Source: Massilia sp. CFBP 13721
Lineage (GTDB): Bacteria > Pseudomonadota > Gammaproteobacteria > Burkholderiales > Burkholderiaceae_D
Reading direction: 5' to 3'
Length of the DNA stretch: 39,999 nucleotides
Assembly (NCBI RefSeq): GCF_014842025.1
Contig: NZ_JACYUY010000035.1
Location: 1-39,999, forward strand
The notes beneath the pieces were generated by a model. It worked only from the letters and a program-made list of their open reading frames with translations, was not told where the DNA came from and made no database searches. The position numbers and the translations under genes are program-made. Each line of letters begins with the position of its first letter. The first letter of the stretch is position 1. Positions 33,472 through 39,999 of this stretch are shown here, piece by piece.

Positions 33472-35097
33472 TCACCGCTTCACACGCCCGAACGCATCGC
33501 CTTCCTTCCAGCGCGGCATGCCCGGCGCATTCGCCACCGCATACCCCAGGTTCAGCGTGAACTGGGTCTGCTGCACCATGCCCGACAAGTCCCAGTTCGC
33601 GTGGTATTCGTCCGTCACCTGGTGGTAGTCGCCCTTGAAGCCGACCATGGTGGCGCTCGCATGCGACTGGTCGTGCTCGAAGGTGAAGTGGCCGTCGCCC
33701 GAGAACACGGCCGAGCCGACGTTAAAGGCCGGCACGCCCGCCTTGGCGAAGTTGAAGTGGTCGGCGCGGAAGTAGGCGCCGGACAGGTCGGGGATGGTCG
33801 GCGCGAGCTTCAAGCCCATCTTCCGGGCCACCGTCGCCGCCGTGCCATACAGGCTGCTGCGCTCGGCGCCGGGCACGCCGATGTCTTTGGTTTTGCCGAC
33901 GAAATTCAGGCTGTCCAGGTTCAGGTTGGCCGCCGTCTTCGCCAGCGGCACCACCGGGTTCGCGACATACGCCGCGCTGCCCAGCAGGCCCTGCTCTTCG
34001 GCCGCCGGCCACAGGAAGACCTGGGTGCGCCGCGCCGGCTTTTTCACCGCTTCGGCCGCCATCGCCAGCAGCGCGGCGCTGCCGGTGGCGTTGTCGACCG
34101 CGCCGTTGAAGATGCGGTCGCGCCCTTCCGGGATGTTCTGGTCGATGCCGAAATGGTCCCAGTGCGCCGAATACACGACCGCCTGCTCTTTCAGTGTTGG
34201 ATCGGTACCCGGCACGATGCCGACCACGTTGAAATCCTCGACCTGGCGGATCGCCGACTTCAGTTCCACGTGGGCGCCCGTCTTGAGGTCGACCGGCTTG
34301 AAGTCGCGCCGCTCGGCCTGGGCGCGCAGCGCGTCGAGATCGAAGCCGGCGGCCGCGAACAGTTCGCGCGCCGTGTCTTCGTGCAGCCAGCCTTCGATGC
34401 GGTTGCCGGCGCCGGCCAGGTGGAAGCGCTCGTGCGAAAAGCTGTTGGCCGGCACGCCCCAGGCATACGAGCTTGACGCCGTGGTGTGGATCAGCAGCGC
34501 GCCGGCCGCGCCGCGGCGCACCGCTTCCTCGAATTTATACAGCCAGCGGCCATACCAGGTGTAGGCCTTGCCGGCAAAGCGGTCGGGCTCCTCGCTCGTC
34601 GGTTGCGGGTCGTTGACCATCATGACGAGGATCTTGCCTTTCACGTCGACGCCCTTGTAGTCGTCCCATTTTTCCTCGGGCGCCGAGACGCCGTAGCCGA
34701 GGAAGACCAGCGGCGCGTCGAATGCCAGGCTGGCCTGGCCGCTGCCCGTGCCGAAGACGATTCCCTCGCCGTTCTTCGGCGTGATGCGCTTGCCGCCGGC
34801 AGTGAAGACGACGGCGCTGCCGGGCAGCAGGCGCGTGCCTTCGATGGCGACCTTCTGGCGATAGCCGCCGCCCGGCATGGGCTGCAGGCCGATGGCGGCA
34901 GCCTGGGTTTCGAGGTAGCGCACCGTCAGCGCGCCGCCGCGCTGGCCGGTGCCGCGGCCTTCGAGCAGGTCGTCGGCGAGAAAGGACAAATGGGCGCGCA
35001 GGGCCGCCTCGGAGACGGCGGGCGCCTGCTGGGCCAGGGCGGGATTGGTGACGTGGAAGGCGGCGCAGGCCGCAAGGGTGGCGAAGCGTAGGCGCAT
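33472..35097 (-). CDS. Exported M28 family zinc peptidase with PA domain
   Basis: A 541-residue secreted aminopeptidase-like protein. Signal peptide 1-22 (cleavage after ALA), an N-terminal helical part, a PA-type insert (about 90-250, VDVKGKILVMMVNDP, GAAGALLIHTTASSS) and a C-terminal M28 catalytic domain. Zinc ligands are visible: SAHWDHFG (His/Asp), GAVDNATGSAALLAMA (bridging Asp), AAEEQGLLGS (Glu pair), NLDSLNFVG (Asp) and VTDEYHANWD (last His). It probably trims N-terminal residues from peptides in the periplasm or outside the cell. ATG at 35097 opens the signal peptide. Same strand as, and 65 bp from, the HD-GYP gene, with a hairpin between. Confidence 0.9.
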   Translation of the reverse strand: MRLRFATLAACAAFHVTNPALAQQAPAVSEAALRAHLSFLADDLLEGRGTGQRGGALTVRYLETQAAAIGLQPMPGGGYRQKVAIEGTRLLPGSAVVFTAGGKRITPKNGEGIVFGTGSGQASLAFDAPLVFLGYGVSAPEEKWDDYKGVDVKGKILVMMVNDPQPTSEEPDRFAGKAYTWYGRWLYKFEEAVRRGAAGALLIHTTASSSYAWGVPANSFSHERFHLAGAGNRIEGWLHEDTARELFAAAGFDLDALRAQAERRDFKPVDLKTGAHVELKSAIRQVEDFNVVGIVPGTDPTLKEQAVVYSAHWDHFGIDQNIPEGRDRIFNGAVDNATGSAALLAMAAEAVKKPARRTQVFLWPAAEEQGLLGSAAYVANPVVPLAKTAANLNLDSLNFVGKTKDIGVPGAERSSLYGTAATVARKMGLKLAPTIPDLSGAYFRADHFNFAKAGVPAFNVGSAVFSGDGHFTFEHDQSHASATMVGFKGDYHQVTDEYHANWDLSGMVQQTQFTLNLGYAVANAPGMPRWKEGDAFGRVKR

Positions 35098-35100
35098 CGG

Positions 35101-35134
35101 GTCGGGTCCTGTAGGGATGATCCCGACATCCTAC
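35101..35134. repeat. Small hairpin upstream of the M28 gene
   Basis: Overlapping inverted repeats: GTAGG...CCTAC (35111-35115 with 35130-35134), GTCGGG...CCCGAC (35101-35106 with 35122-35127). It separates the HD-GYP and M28 genes; possibly a decayed REP or an attenuator. Confidence 0.35.
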
Positions 35135-35162
35135 CCCAACCGTGGCCGCTAGCGCCCCGTGT

Positions 35163-36563
35163 TCAAGCCGGGCTAAGCTCCGCTTCCATCAGGCCGGCGC
35201 GCAGCACCGCGCGCCGCAGCGCCGCGAAGCAGCGCGGATCGAGCGCCGTGCCGACCGTCTTTTCCATCATCTCCAGCGCCTGCGGCACCGGAATGGCGCC
35301 GCGGTAGGGGCGCTCGGCGGTGATGGCGTCGAAAATGTCGGCGGTGGTGATGATGCGCGTCTCGAGGTCGATCTGGTCGCCGGCGAGGCCGCGCGGATAG
35401 CCGCCGCCGTCGAGGCGCTCGTGGTGGGCGCCGGCGATGCGCGCCAGTTCGGCAAAGGCGTCGATGCGCGACAGGATCGACTCGGTGTACTCGGCATGCT
35501 TGCGTACTGCGGCCCATTCGTCGCGGTCGAGCGCGCCGGCCTTGTCGAGCACGCGGTTGCTGACGCCGAGCTTGCCGACGTCGTGCAGCATGGCGCCGCG
35601 CCGCAGCCAGCGCCGCCGAGCAGCGTCCACGCCGAGCTCCTCGGCGATCATGTCGGTGTACAGCGACACGCGCGCGCTATGCCCGCTCGTATAGGGGCTT
35701 TTCGAATCGACCACCTGGCCGAAGGCGATGGCGATGTCGTCGAGATAGTCGTCGTCGAGGGGAATCGTGTGTTCGCGCGGCTCCATCGCGAACACGATCT
35801 TGTCCATGTCCGGCGCCGACAAAGTGTTCCAGAAGGCGTCGGACTTGGCCACGCGTTCGAACGCGCCCACCAGGCGCGGATCGAACCAGCTGCCGGATCG
35901 CGCGCGCACTTCCGCCAACGCCGCCGCGCGTCCCTCGGCCGTGTGGAAGACGTCGACCACCTGCGCCAGCAGCGCAATGCGCGCATATACCGGAATGGCT
36001 TCGCCCGCCAGCCCGGCCGGACTGCCCTTGCCGTTGAAATGCTCGTCGAGGCTGTAGATGCCGGCGGCGACACGCTCGGGAAAGCGCAGCAGGCGCGCGA
36101 TCTCGGCGCCGCGCTGGCAGCGGGTGGCGATGAATTCGTTGCCGAGTTCGCGGCCGTCGCGAATCATGGTGAGCACGGTACGAAACCGCTCGGCCAGTCC
36201 GGCCTTCATGCCGGCGTGCTTGAACACGAAACCCAGCAGTTGCGGCACGCTGTCGCCGGTCGTCTTGTAGTCGTGCTTGAAGAGGCGGTCGTCGGTCATG
36301 TACAACTCGCAAATGCGCGCCGCGTTGCTGCTGCAGCCGACGTCTTTCAGCAGCAGCGTGTAATACAGCTCCCACAGCTGTTCGCTGCTCATGCCTGCCT
36401 CGCGGCCGATGTTCATGCCGATCCAGCAGCTACGCACGCAGTGGCCGGCGGGCTGGCCTTCGGTCAGGTCGAGCGCATAGCTGAGCGATCCGATCAGTTC
36501 GGAGAGCTTGAGCGCAGCGACCGGCGCCGTGGCTGTGGCAGGAAAACGGTCCATGGCAAACAT
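35163..36563 (-). CDS. HD-GYP domain c-di-GMP phosphodiesterase with degenerate N-terminal HD domain
   Basis: A protein of about 466 residues. The N-terminal half is a degenerate HD-type domain (GHCVRSCWIGMNIGREAG, YYTLLLKDVGCSSNA; the HD is KD). The C-terminal half is a full HD-GYP: SPYTSGHSARV, LHDVGKLGV, and HHERLDGGGYPRGL with the GYP signature, then DIFDAITAERPYRGA. HD-GYP enzymes hydrolyse c-di-GMP to GMP. The N-terminal domain with LKDxGCSSNA is a recurring architecture and may be a sensor. The start is uncertain: ATG 36563 was taken; ATG 36554 and TTG 36581 are possible, none with a good ribosome site. Upstream of the M28 gene on the same strand. Confidence 0.88.
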   Translation of the reverse strand: MFAMDRFPATATAPVAALKLSELIGSLSYALDLTEGQPAGHCVRSCWIGMNIGREAGMSSEQLWELYYTLLLKDVGCSSNAARICELYMTDDRLFKHDYKTTGDSVPQLLGFVFKHAGMKAGLAERFRTVLTMIRDGRELGNEFIATRCQRGAEIARLLRFPERVAAGIYSLDEHFNGKGSPAGLAGEAIPVYARIALLAQVVDVFHTAEGRAAALAEVRARSGSWFDPRLVGAFERVAKSDAFWNTLSAPDMDKIVFAMEPREHTIPLDDDYLDDIAIAFGQVVDSKSPYTSGHSARVSLYTDMIAEELGVDAARRRWLRRGAMLHDVGKLGVSNRVLDKAGALDRDEWAAVRKHAEYTESILSRIDAFAELARIAGAHHERLDGGGYPRGLAGDQIDLETRIITTADIFDAITAERPYRGAIPVPQALEMMEKTVGTALDPRCFAALRRAVLRAGLMEAELSPA

Positions 36564-36790
36564 ATTGCGTTGCAGAAACAAATAATTTTACGCGGAAATG
36601 CGTAGCCGTGTGTCCGGACTACGTGAACGGCAAGCTTCGCGAGCTGAATTGTGGCGTTCTGTCGTCAGCTTGCCACGGGTGTGGCCAGTTCGCTCGTGTA
36701 TGAATGCGAGCGCCGCGCAACAAGTCGGGCGACCGGCGCGACGGCGCCCTGGCACGGCAGAGGTGAGAGCCCTCCCCGCTACTTGCAGAA

Positions 36791-36820
36791 CTGCCGGGTG
36801 ACAGGTGGCCGTCCCGGCAG
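36791..36820. repeat. Hairpin downstream of the KGG gene
   Basis: CTGCCGGG (36791-36798) and CCCGGCAG (36813-36820), 14-base loop, 16 bp past the stop of the minus-strand KGG gene. No T-tract, so a terminator role is doubtful. The rest of 36564-36790 shows no gene. Confidence 0.4.
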
Positions 36821-36835
36821 GATTGGCGACGAATG

Positions 36836-37174
36836 CTATGCGTCGTTCTTGCGGCTCTGCGAGCCGGCTTTGGCATGCTGCTCCGGCGTACCGCCGCGGG
36901 CGCTCCCGTTGCCGCCGCTACCGGATTGCTTGTTGCCGTCGTTCTTGTGGCTCATCGAGCCGGCGCGGCGTGCTTCTTCGGATGTGAATTCGTGCGCATT
37001 GCCCGATGCGTGTGCGGCGCGGCCGCCTTCGCTGGCAATTTCGCGTTGACGTTGTGGATCCATGGAGGCGAAGCCGCGGTTGCTGGTATTGCCGCTCTGC
37101 TTGCTGCCCTGCTTGCTACCCTGATTATCGCCTTGATTGTTACCTTGGTTACCGCCCTGGTTGTTTGCTGCCAT
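36836..37174 (-). CDS. KGG/YciG-type stress protein
   Basis: A 112-residue, very hydrophilic, probably disordered protein. The N-terminus is a GNQGNNQGDNQGSKQ repeat; the middle holds the general-stress motif RGFASMDPQRQREIASEGGRAAHASGNAHEF, followed by a second half-motif TSEEARRAGSMSHKND. These are variants of the KGG repeat of YciG/GsiB proteins, which accumulate in stationary phase or osmotic/desiccation stress. AAAGGAGGTAACG before ATG 37174 is a near-perfect ribosome site, consistent with high expression. The amino-acid content (Gly, Asn, Gln, Ser) differs sharply from neighbours. Stand-alone gene. Confidence 0.8.
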   Translation of the reverse strand: MAANNQGGNQGNNQGDNQGSKQGSKQSGNTSNRGFASMDPQRQREIASEGGRAAHASGNAHEFTSEEARRAGSMSHKNDGNKQSGSGGNGSARGGTPEQHAKAGSQSRKNDA

Positions 37175-37373
37175 CGTTACCTCCTTTAAAAAGCCAAGGT
37201 ACCGGCCTGTAGGGGTCGGGACAGGAACATCCTAGTCACCCAAGGCCCGTATGACCACCAAAGGCATGCCGTCGCCTGGTAGGAATACATCCCATTGGTC
37301 TGTCAGCCCAGACTTCCAGTTTGACGGCAACGTTATCCTTACGCACATTATCGTCGGCAAAAATGATGGCAAA

Positions 37374-37399
37374 ACGGCGCCGGCCACAACCGGCGCCGT
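37374..37399 (-). terminator. Terminator of the phoX-PEP-CTERM operon
   Basis: On the minus strand ACGGCGCCGG - 6-base loop - CCGGCGCCGT followed by TTTTGCC. A perfect 10-bp GC stem with a T run 15 bp after the stop of the PEP-CTERM gene. Confidence 0.85.
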
Positions 37400-37413
37400 T
37401 GTTGGATCGACGC

Positions 37414-37995
37414 TTAACCCTTCTTGCGGCGGCGCGTCATCAGGCCCGCCAGGCCCAGCGCCGGCAGCAGCAGCGCCAGTGTCGACGGCTCGGGAATCTC
37501 GGCGCTGATGGCAAAGGTATCGCCCACGGCCAGGCCGCTGGTATCGAGGATCCAGTCGGTCTGGCCATTCACCGCCAGCGGGTTACCGAAGCTGAACTCG
37601 GCCCACTCCGGCGACGCGAAACGGATGCTGGCGTAATCGAGGCCGCTATTGACACTACCCAGCGTGCCGAAAGTCGGCGTGACGCTGCCGGCCGCCAGGA
37701 AGGAAATGCCGCTCAGGTTGACGTGGAACTGGTTCAGCGCCGTGCCGCTCAGGTTGCGCACCAGGGCGTTCAGGCTCAGCGGCCCGAGCAGGTCTTCGGC
37801 CTGGATCTCGAAGCGCAGCGTGGTGGCGTTGAAGTTCTGCAGGTCGAGGTCGAATGAGACCGCGCCCGGCGTGCTGTAGTCGGTGACGGTGTTGGCGGAG
37901 GAACCACTGGTATTGAGCAGCAGCGCGGCCTTGGCCGGGCCGGCGATGGACAGCGCGGCGACCAGTGCGGCGGCAGCGAGTTTGGCGAAATGCAT
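37414..37995 (-). CDS. PEP-CTERM sorting-domain protein
   Basis: A 193-residue secreted protein. N-terminal signal (1-23, ALSIAGPAKA), a beta-rich central domain with no recognised function (LLLNTSGSSANTV... NPLAVNGQTDW) and the C-terminal sorting signal PEPSTLALLLPALGLAGLM-TRRRKKG: PEP motif, transmembrane helix and Arg-rich tail, recognised by exosortase and usually linked to exopolysaccharide-producing Gram-negatives. It starts 23 bp after phoX on the same strand and shares its terminator, so it probably belongs to the phosphate-starvation regulon. AAGGA precedes the ATG. No exosortase gene is in the window. Confidence 0.9.
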   Translation of the reverse strand: MHFAKLAAAALVAALSIAGPAKAALLLNTSGSSANTVTDYSTPGAVSFDLDLQNFNATTLRFEIQAEDLLGPLSLNALVRNLSGTALNQFHVNLSGISFLAAGSVTPTFGTLGSVNSGLDYASIRFASPEWAEFSFGNPLAVNGQTDWILDTSGLAVGDTFAISAEIPEPSTLALLLPALGLAGLMTRRRKKG

Positions 37996-38018
37996 GGGAT
38001 TTTCCTTATCTTGAATGG

Positions 38019-39521
38019 TTACAGCGGGCCGTTGGCCCATGGGCCGGCGATGGCGAAGGTGATGCCTGGCGTCTGGATGTTGACGAACAGGTAGCGCCCG
38101 GTCGGATCGAAGCAGGCGCCGGCGAATTCGTTGGCGCGATGGTCGCCCGCCAGCCCGGTCTGCTTGCCGGCCGTTTGCAGCTGCACCGCGCTCAGGTTGA
38201 CGTTGTTCTTGGCAAAGATATAGGCATCGCCCTGCCCCGTGATGCCCATCAAGCGCTGGCCGAAGCCGAACGGATCGGTGGCGGCGGTTGAGGCATCCTC
38301 GCAAATCAGGATCGCGTTGCGCGGGCTGACCGTCAGGTTGTCGCCCATGTTGCCGACCAGCTGGCTCGGGCTCGAATAGATGCAGGTCAGCACCTGGCTG
38401 GCCAGGTCGAGTTCCCAGATCGCACCGCGCGACACGGCGCCACCGGAGGTATCCATCACATACATCTTGCCCTGCGCATACCAGATGCCTTCGCCGCGGT
38501 TCATGCGCAACGCACCCAGGGTCCAGCCCTGCACGAACGGACCGGCCGCGCTCGAAATCGCGATGCCGGTCGGGCCGACGCCGTTGCCGCGATTCGCATC
38601 CGGATCGGCCACCGGCACCCATTCCAGCTCGTAGCGCGCATTCAGGGGCGCCGTCGCCAGGTTCACGTTCGGCACGCCTTTGACTTTGGCCATCTGCAGC
38701 ACGCCGCCCATCGCCAGCGAACCCGGCGCGCCGGTCTTGATGTCCGGCACATAGCGATAGAAGCCCGACTTGCCCGAGCTGTCCTCGGTCTCGTAGACAT
38801 TGCCCGTGGCCGGATCGACCGCCGCCGCCTCGTGCGCGAAGCGGCCCATGCCAATGATCGGCAGGCCGGTGGTGCGTACCGGATCCGAATGGACTTCGAA
38901 CACATAACCATGCTTGCGGCCGGAGGCGCTGACGGCGTCCGAACCGACTTCCTCGCAGGTAAGCCAGGTGCCCCAGGGCGTGATGCCGCCGGCACAGTTG
39001 GTTTGCGTACCGCCCAGGCTCGGCGTCATGCTGACCCAGTTGCCGTCGCGGAAGAGCAAATTGGTGGTGCCGCCGCCAAACTTGTTGGTGGTGCCCGTCG
39101 TGCTGGTGCCGTTGTCGTAGACGCCTGGCGCATTCAGGAAGTTGCCGGCCGACGTGGCGCCGATCTCATGGTTACGCACCAGCACCAGTTCGCTGCTGCG
39201 CCCGACCTTGCGCGACACCACGACGCCCATGCCGTCATGCCCACCCGGGCACGGCATGCCATTGGCCATCGTATCGCCGCGCCAGCCGAAGCTCTTATAG
39301 GTAAAGCCTGGCGGCAACTGCAGCAGCGGCAGGCCGGTGGTCATGTCGGCGGTCGGGCGGATCGGGCCGTAGGGGCTGTCGATCAGCTCGGTCGCACCAT
39401 TGGCGGCACGCGCCTGCTGCGACTGCAGCGCCATGAACGCGCCCACGAACGGCAGCGCGGAAGCGCCGGCGACGCCCTTGAGCAGATTGCGCCGCGACGG
39501 CGAGAGGTCCTTGTTGGTCAT
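38019..39521 (-). CDS. phoX: PhoX-family alkaline phosphatase (DUF839), Tat-exported
   Basis: A 500-residue secreted phosphatase. The Tat signal is SPSRRNLLKGVAGASALPF (twin Arg at 10-11). The mature PhoX/DUF839 beta-propeller has GGHDGMGVVV, LVRNHEIGA (family NHE motif), GGTTNLLF, TPWGTWLTCEEV, GRFAHEAAAVDPATGNVYETEDSS and NLTVSPRNAILICEDA, which supply the Fe/Ca ligands. PhoX frees phosphate from esters outside the cytoplasm under starvation. A Pho box at 39623-39640 precedes it. GGAG lies 9 bases before the ATG. Operon with the PEP-CTERM gene. Exact substrate range is unknown; some DUF839 proteins are annotated only as 'PhoX-like'. Confidence 0.9.
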   Translation of the reverse strand: MTNKDLSPSRRNLLKGVAGASALPFVGAFMALQSQQARAANGATELIDSPYGPIRPTADMTTGLPLLQLPPGFTYKSFGWRGDTMANGMPCPGGHDGMGVVVSRKVGRSSELVLVRNHEIGATSAGNFLNAPGVYDNGTSTTGTTNKFGGGTTNLLFRDGNWVSMTPSLGGTQTNCAGGITPWGTWLTCEEVGSDAVSASGRKHGYVFEVHSDPVRTTGLPIIGMGRFAHEAAAVDPATGNVYETEDSSGKSGFYRYVPDIKTGAPGSLAMGGVLQMAKVKGVPNVNLATAPLNARYELEWVPVADPDANRGNGVGPTGIAISSAAGPFVQGWTLGALRMNRGEGIWYAQGKMYVMDTSGGAVSRGAIWELDLASQVLTCIYSSPSQLVGNMGDNLTVSPRNAILICEDASTAATDPFGFGQRLMGITGQGDAYIFAKNNVNLSAVQLQTAGKQTGLAGDHRANEFAGACFDPTGRYLFVNIQTPGITFAIAGPWANGPL

Positions 39522-39622
39522 GCTGGCATTCTCCGGGTAGGTGTACTGGTTGTTGAGGCTGGATGCGCCCTCTGCCGTGCAGCAGGGATGTCTCCATTAC
39601 AACAGCCAAAAATGTCCGGTCG

Positions 39623-39640
39623 ATGACAGCAAAATGACAA
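39623..39640 (-). promoter_or_regulatory. Pho box (PhoB-binding site) upstream of phoX
   Basis: On the minus strand the site reads TTGTCAT-TTTG-CTGTCAT: two 7-bp half-sites matching CTGTCAT at 6 and 7 of 7 positions, 4 bp apart, exactly the PhoB consensus geometry. It is about 100 bp before the phoX ATG. The -10 is not obvious; CATTTT at 39614-39609 is a weak candidate. Confidence 0.85.
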
Positions 39641-39691
39641 GCTTAAATATTTGCTACTTGGGGTGACTGAGCTGCAGTCGCGGGAATGTGC

Positions 39692-39719
39692 TTGAACTGC
39701 CGAGAATTGTTGCTATAAT
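39692..39719 (+). promoter_or_regulatory. Promoter of tRNA-Ser
   Basis: TTGAAC (39692-39697), 16-bp spacer and perfect TATAAT (39714-39719), followed by GGCGGC, a GC-rich discriminator as in stringently controlled stable-RNA promoters. It starts transcription about 20 bp before the tRNA. Confidence 0.8.
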
Positions 39720-39747
39720 AGGCGGCTTCGCAACGGCGAAGCATGCA

Positions 39748-39838
39748 GGAGAGATGGATGAGTGGTTTAAGTCGCACGCCTGGAAAGCGTGTGTAGGTTC
39801 ATAGCCTACCGGGGGTTCGAATCCCCCTCTCTCCGCCA
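39748..39838 (+). tRNA. serT-like tRNA-Ser(GGA): tRNA-Ser (anticodon GGA)
   Basis: A 91-nt class II tRNA. Acceptor GGAGAGA (39748-39754) pairs with TCTCTCC (39828-39834), discriminator G, encoded CCA (39836-39838). Anticodon stem CACGC/GCGTG (39775-39779 and 39787-39791), loop C-T-GGA-A-A with anticodon GGA at 39782-39784. A long variable arm (TAGGTTCATAGCCTA) and T-loop TTCGAAT complete the cloverleaf. It decodes UCC/UCU. Confidence 0.96.
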
Positions 39839-39888
39839 GGAAACAAATGAAAAAGCCACCCTCGAGGTGGCTTTTTCATTTGTTTCCT
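39838..39888 (+). terminator. Long perfect palindrome / terminator after tRNA-Ser
   Basis: A 23-bp perfect stem (39838-39860 with 39866-39888) around loop CTCGA. Its core, AAAAAGCCACC...GGTGGCTTTTT, is a bidirectional intrinsic terminator. The stem begins at the terminal A of the tRNA CCA and is extended by the acceptor strand CTCTCCGC (39829-39836) pairing with GCGGAGAG (39890-39897). Confidence 0.85.
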
Positions 39889-39965
39889 AGCGGAGAGAAG
39901 CAGAGCCCCTGCGGGCTCTGCGCGGGGGATTCGAAGGGCTGGGCGTACTTCGCCCAGCCCTCTCC
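39888..39965 (-). repeat. Inverted tRNA-Ser-like remnant with hairpin insertions
   Basis: Read on the minus strand, it begins GGAGAG (tRNA 5' acceptor), then a 10-bp hairpin (GGGCTGGGCG/CGCCCAGCCC, 39936-39960), the T-loop sequence TTCGAATCCCCC (39935-39924), a second hairpin (GCAGAGCCC/GGGCTCTGC, 39900-39921) and TTCTCTCCGC-TA (39899-39888), the tRNA 3' acceptor. The anticodon arm is absent, so it cannot be a tRNA. A further hairpin GTCGCCCC/GGGGCGAC closes the window (39982-39999). Confidence 0.65.
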
Positions 39966-39999
39966 GAATCGGCAGTTTGCCGTCGCCCCAAGGGGCGAC

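Noticed and set aside
35142..36605. 487-residue plus-strand frame opposite the HD-GYP gene
   Set aside because: Shadow frame; HD-GYP signature residues are on the minus strand.
36600..36835. Possible riboswitch in a GC-rich hairpin region
   Set aside because: No gene lies downstream in the plus direction and no known riboswitch core was found; only a single inverted repeat is supported.
39888..39965. A second functional tRNA on the minus strand
   Set aside because: It has acceptor and T-loop sequences but no D arm or anticodon arm, and an extra hairpin splits the T arm from the acceptor.

Overview
This window looks like chromosomal DNA of a high-GC betaproteobacterium, most likely Oxalobacteraceae (Massilia/Telluria/Duganella type). 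The inference rests on protein style (ExoI, PyrF, LemA/TPM, PEP-CTERM with PhoX, Glu-Trp-x-x-Phe-tailed chemoreceptor), strong GC at third codon positions and a dense family of GTAG-headed intergenic palindromes. No 16S rRNA or other decisive marker is present.

Layout. 1-335 is the end of an IS3-family element inserted in a REP palindrome. 416-5595 carries an MFS exporter, a ribosome hibernation-type (HPF/RaiA) protein, a BtuF-like metal/cobalamin-binding protein, a cNMP-domain diguanylate cyclase and exonuclease I (sbcB). 5794-9570 holds pyrF, a lemA-TPM-TPM operon and an SDR oxidoreductase. 9571-10155 has no convincing protein gene but contains two promoter/terminator-bounded candidate small RNAs. 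10156-12953 has a small Cys-rich protein with its own promoter, a VanZ-like membrane protein, a Ser/Gly/Thr-repeat lipoprotein and a TraB/GumN protein. 13012-18103 is a tightly coupled minus-strand galactose operon, galT - M24-like protein - galK - GH2 glycosidase, with galM 10 kb away. 18511-24511 has an M20 dipeptidase, a pirin, an L-asparaginase followed by an orphan coding remnant, an alpha/beta-hydrolase-like protein and a UDG-like protein. 24512-36563 is rich in signalling: a hybrid histidine kinase, a cheW-mcp pair, a GAF-PAS-PAS-GGDEF protein, an M28 peptidase and an HD-GYP protein. 36836-39521 carries a KGG-type stress protein and a phoX-PEP-CTERM operon behind a clear Pho box. The window ends with tRNA-Ser(GGA) and an unusual inverted tRNA-like hairpin array.

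Cross-cutting features. (i) At least five REPIN-like palindromes (about 118-178 bp), three between convergent genes, plus a truncated copy at the IS junction and a spacer fragment; one supplies the stop codon of its neighbour. No RAYT transposase is in the window. (ii) Three c-di-GMP proteins (two GGDEF cyclases, one HD-GYP) lie close to chemotaxis genes. (iii) Phosphate starvation probably controls phoX and the co-transcribed PEP-CTERM gene. (iv) The gal operon contains an M24-fold protein that lacks most metal ligands, and a 14-bp tandem duplication has rebuilt the galK start. No CRISPR array, prophage or obvious defence island was seen. The most unusual signals are the small-RNA candidates, the tRNA-mirroring hairpin, the REPIN family and the degenerate M24 protein.
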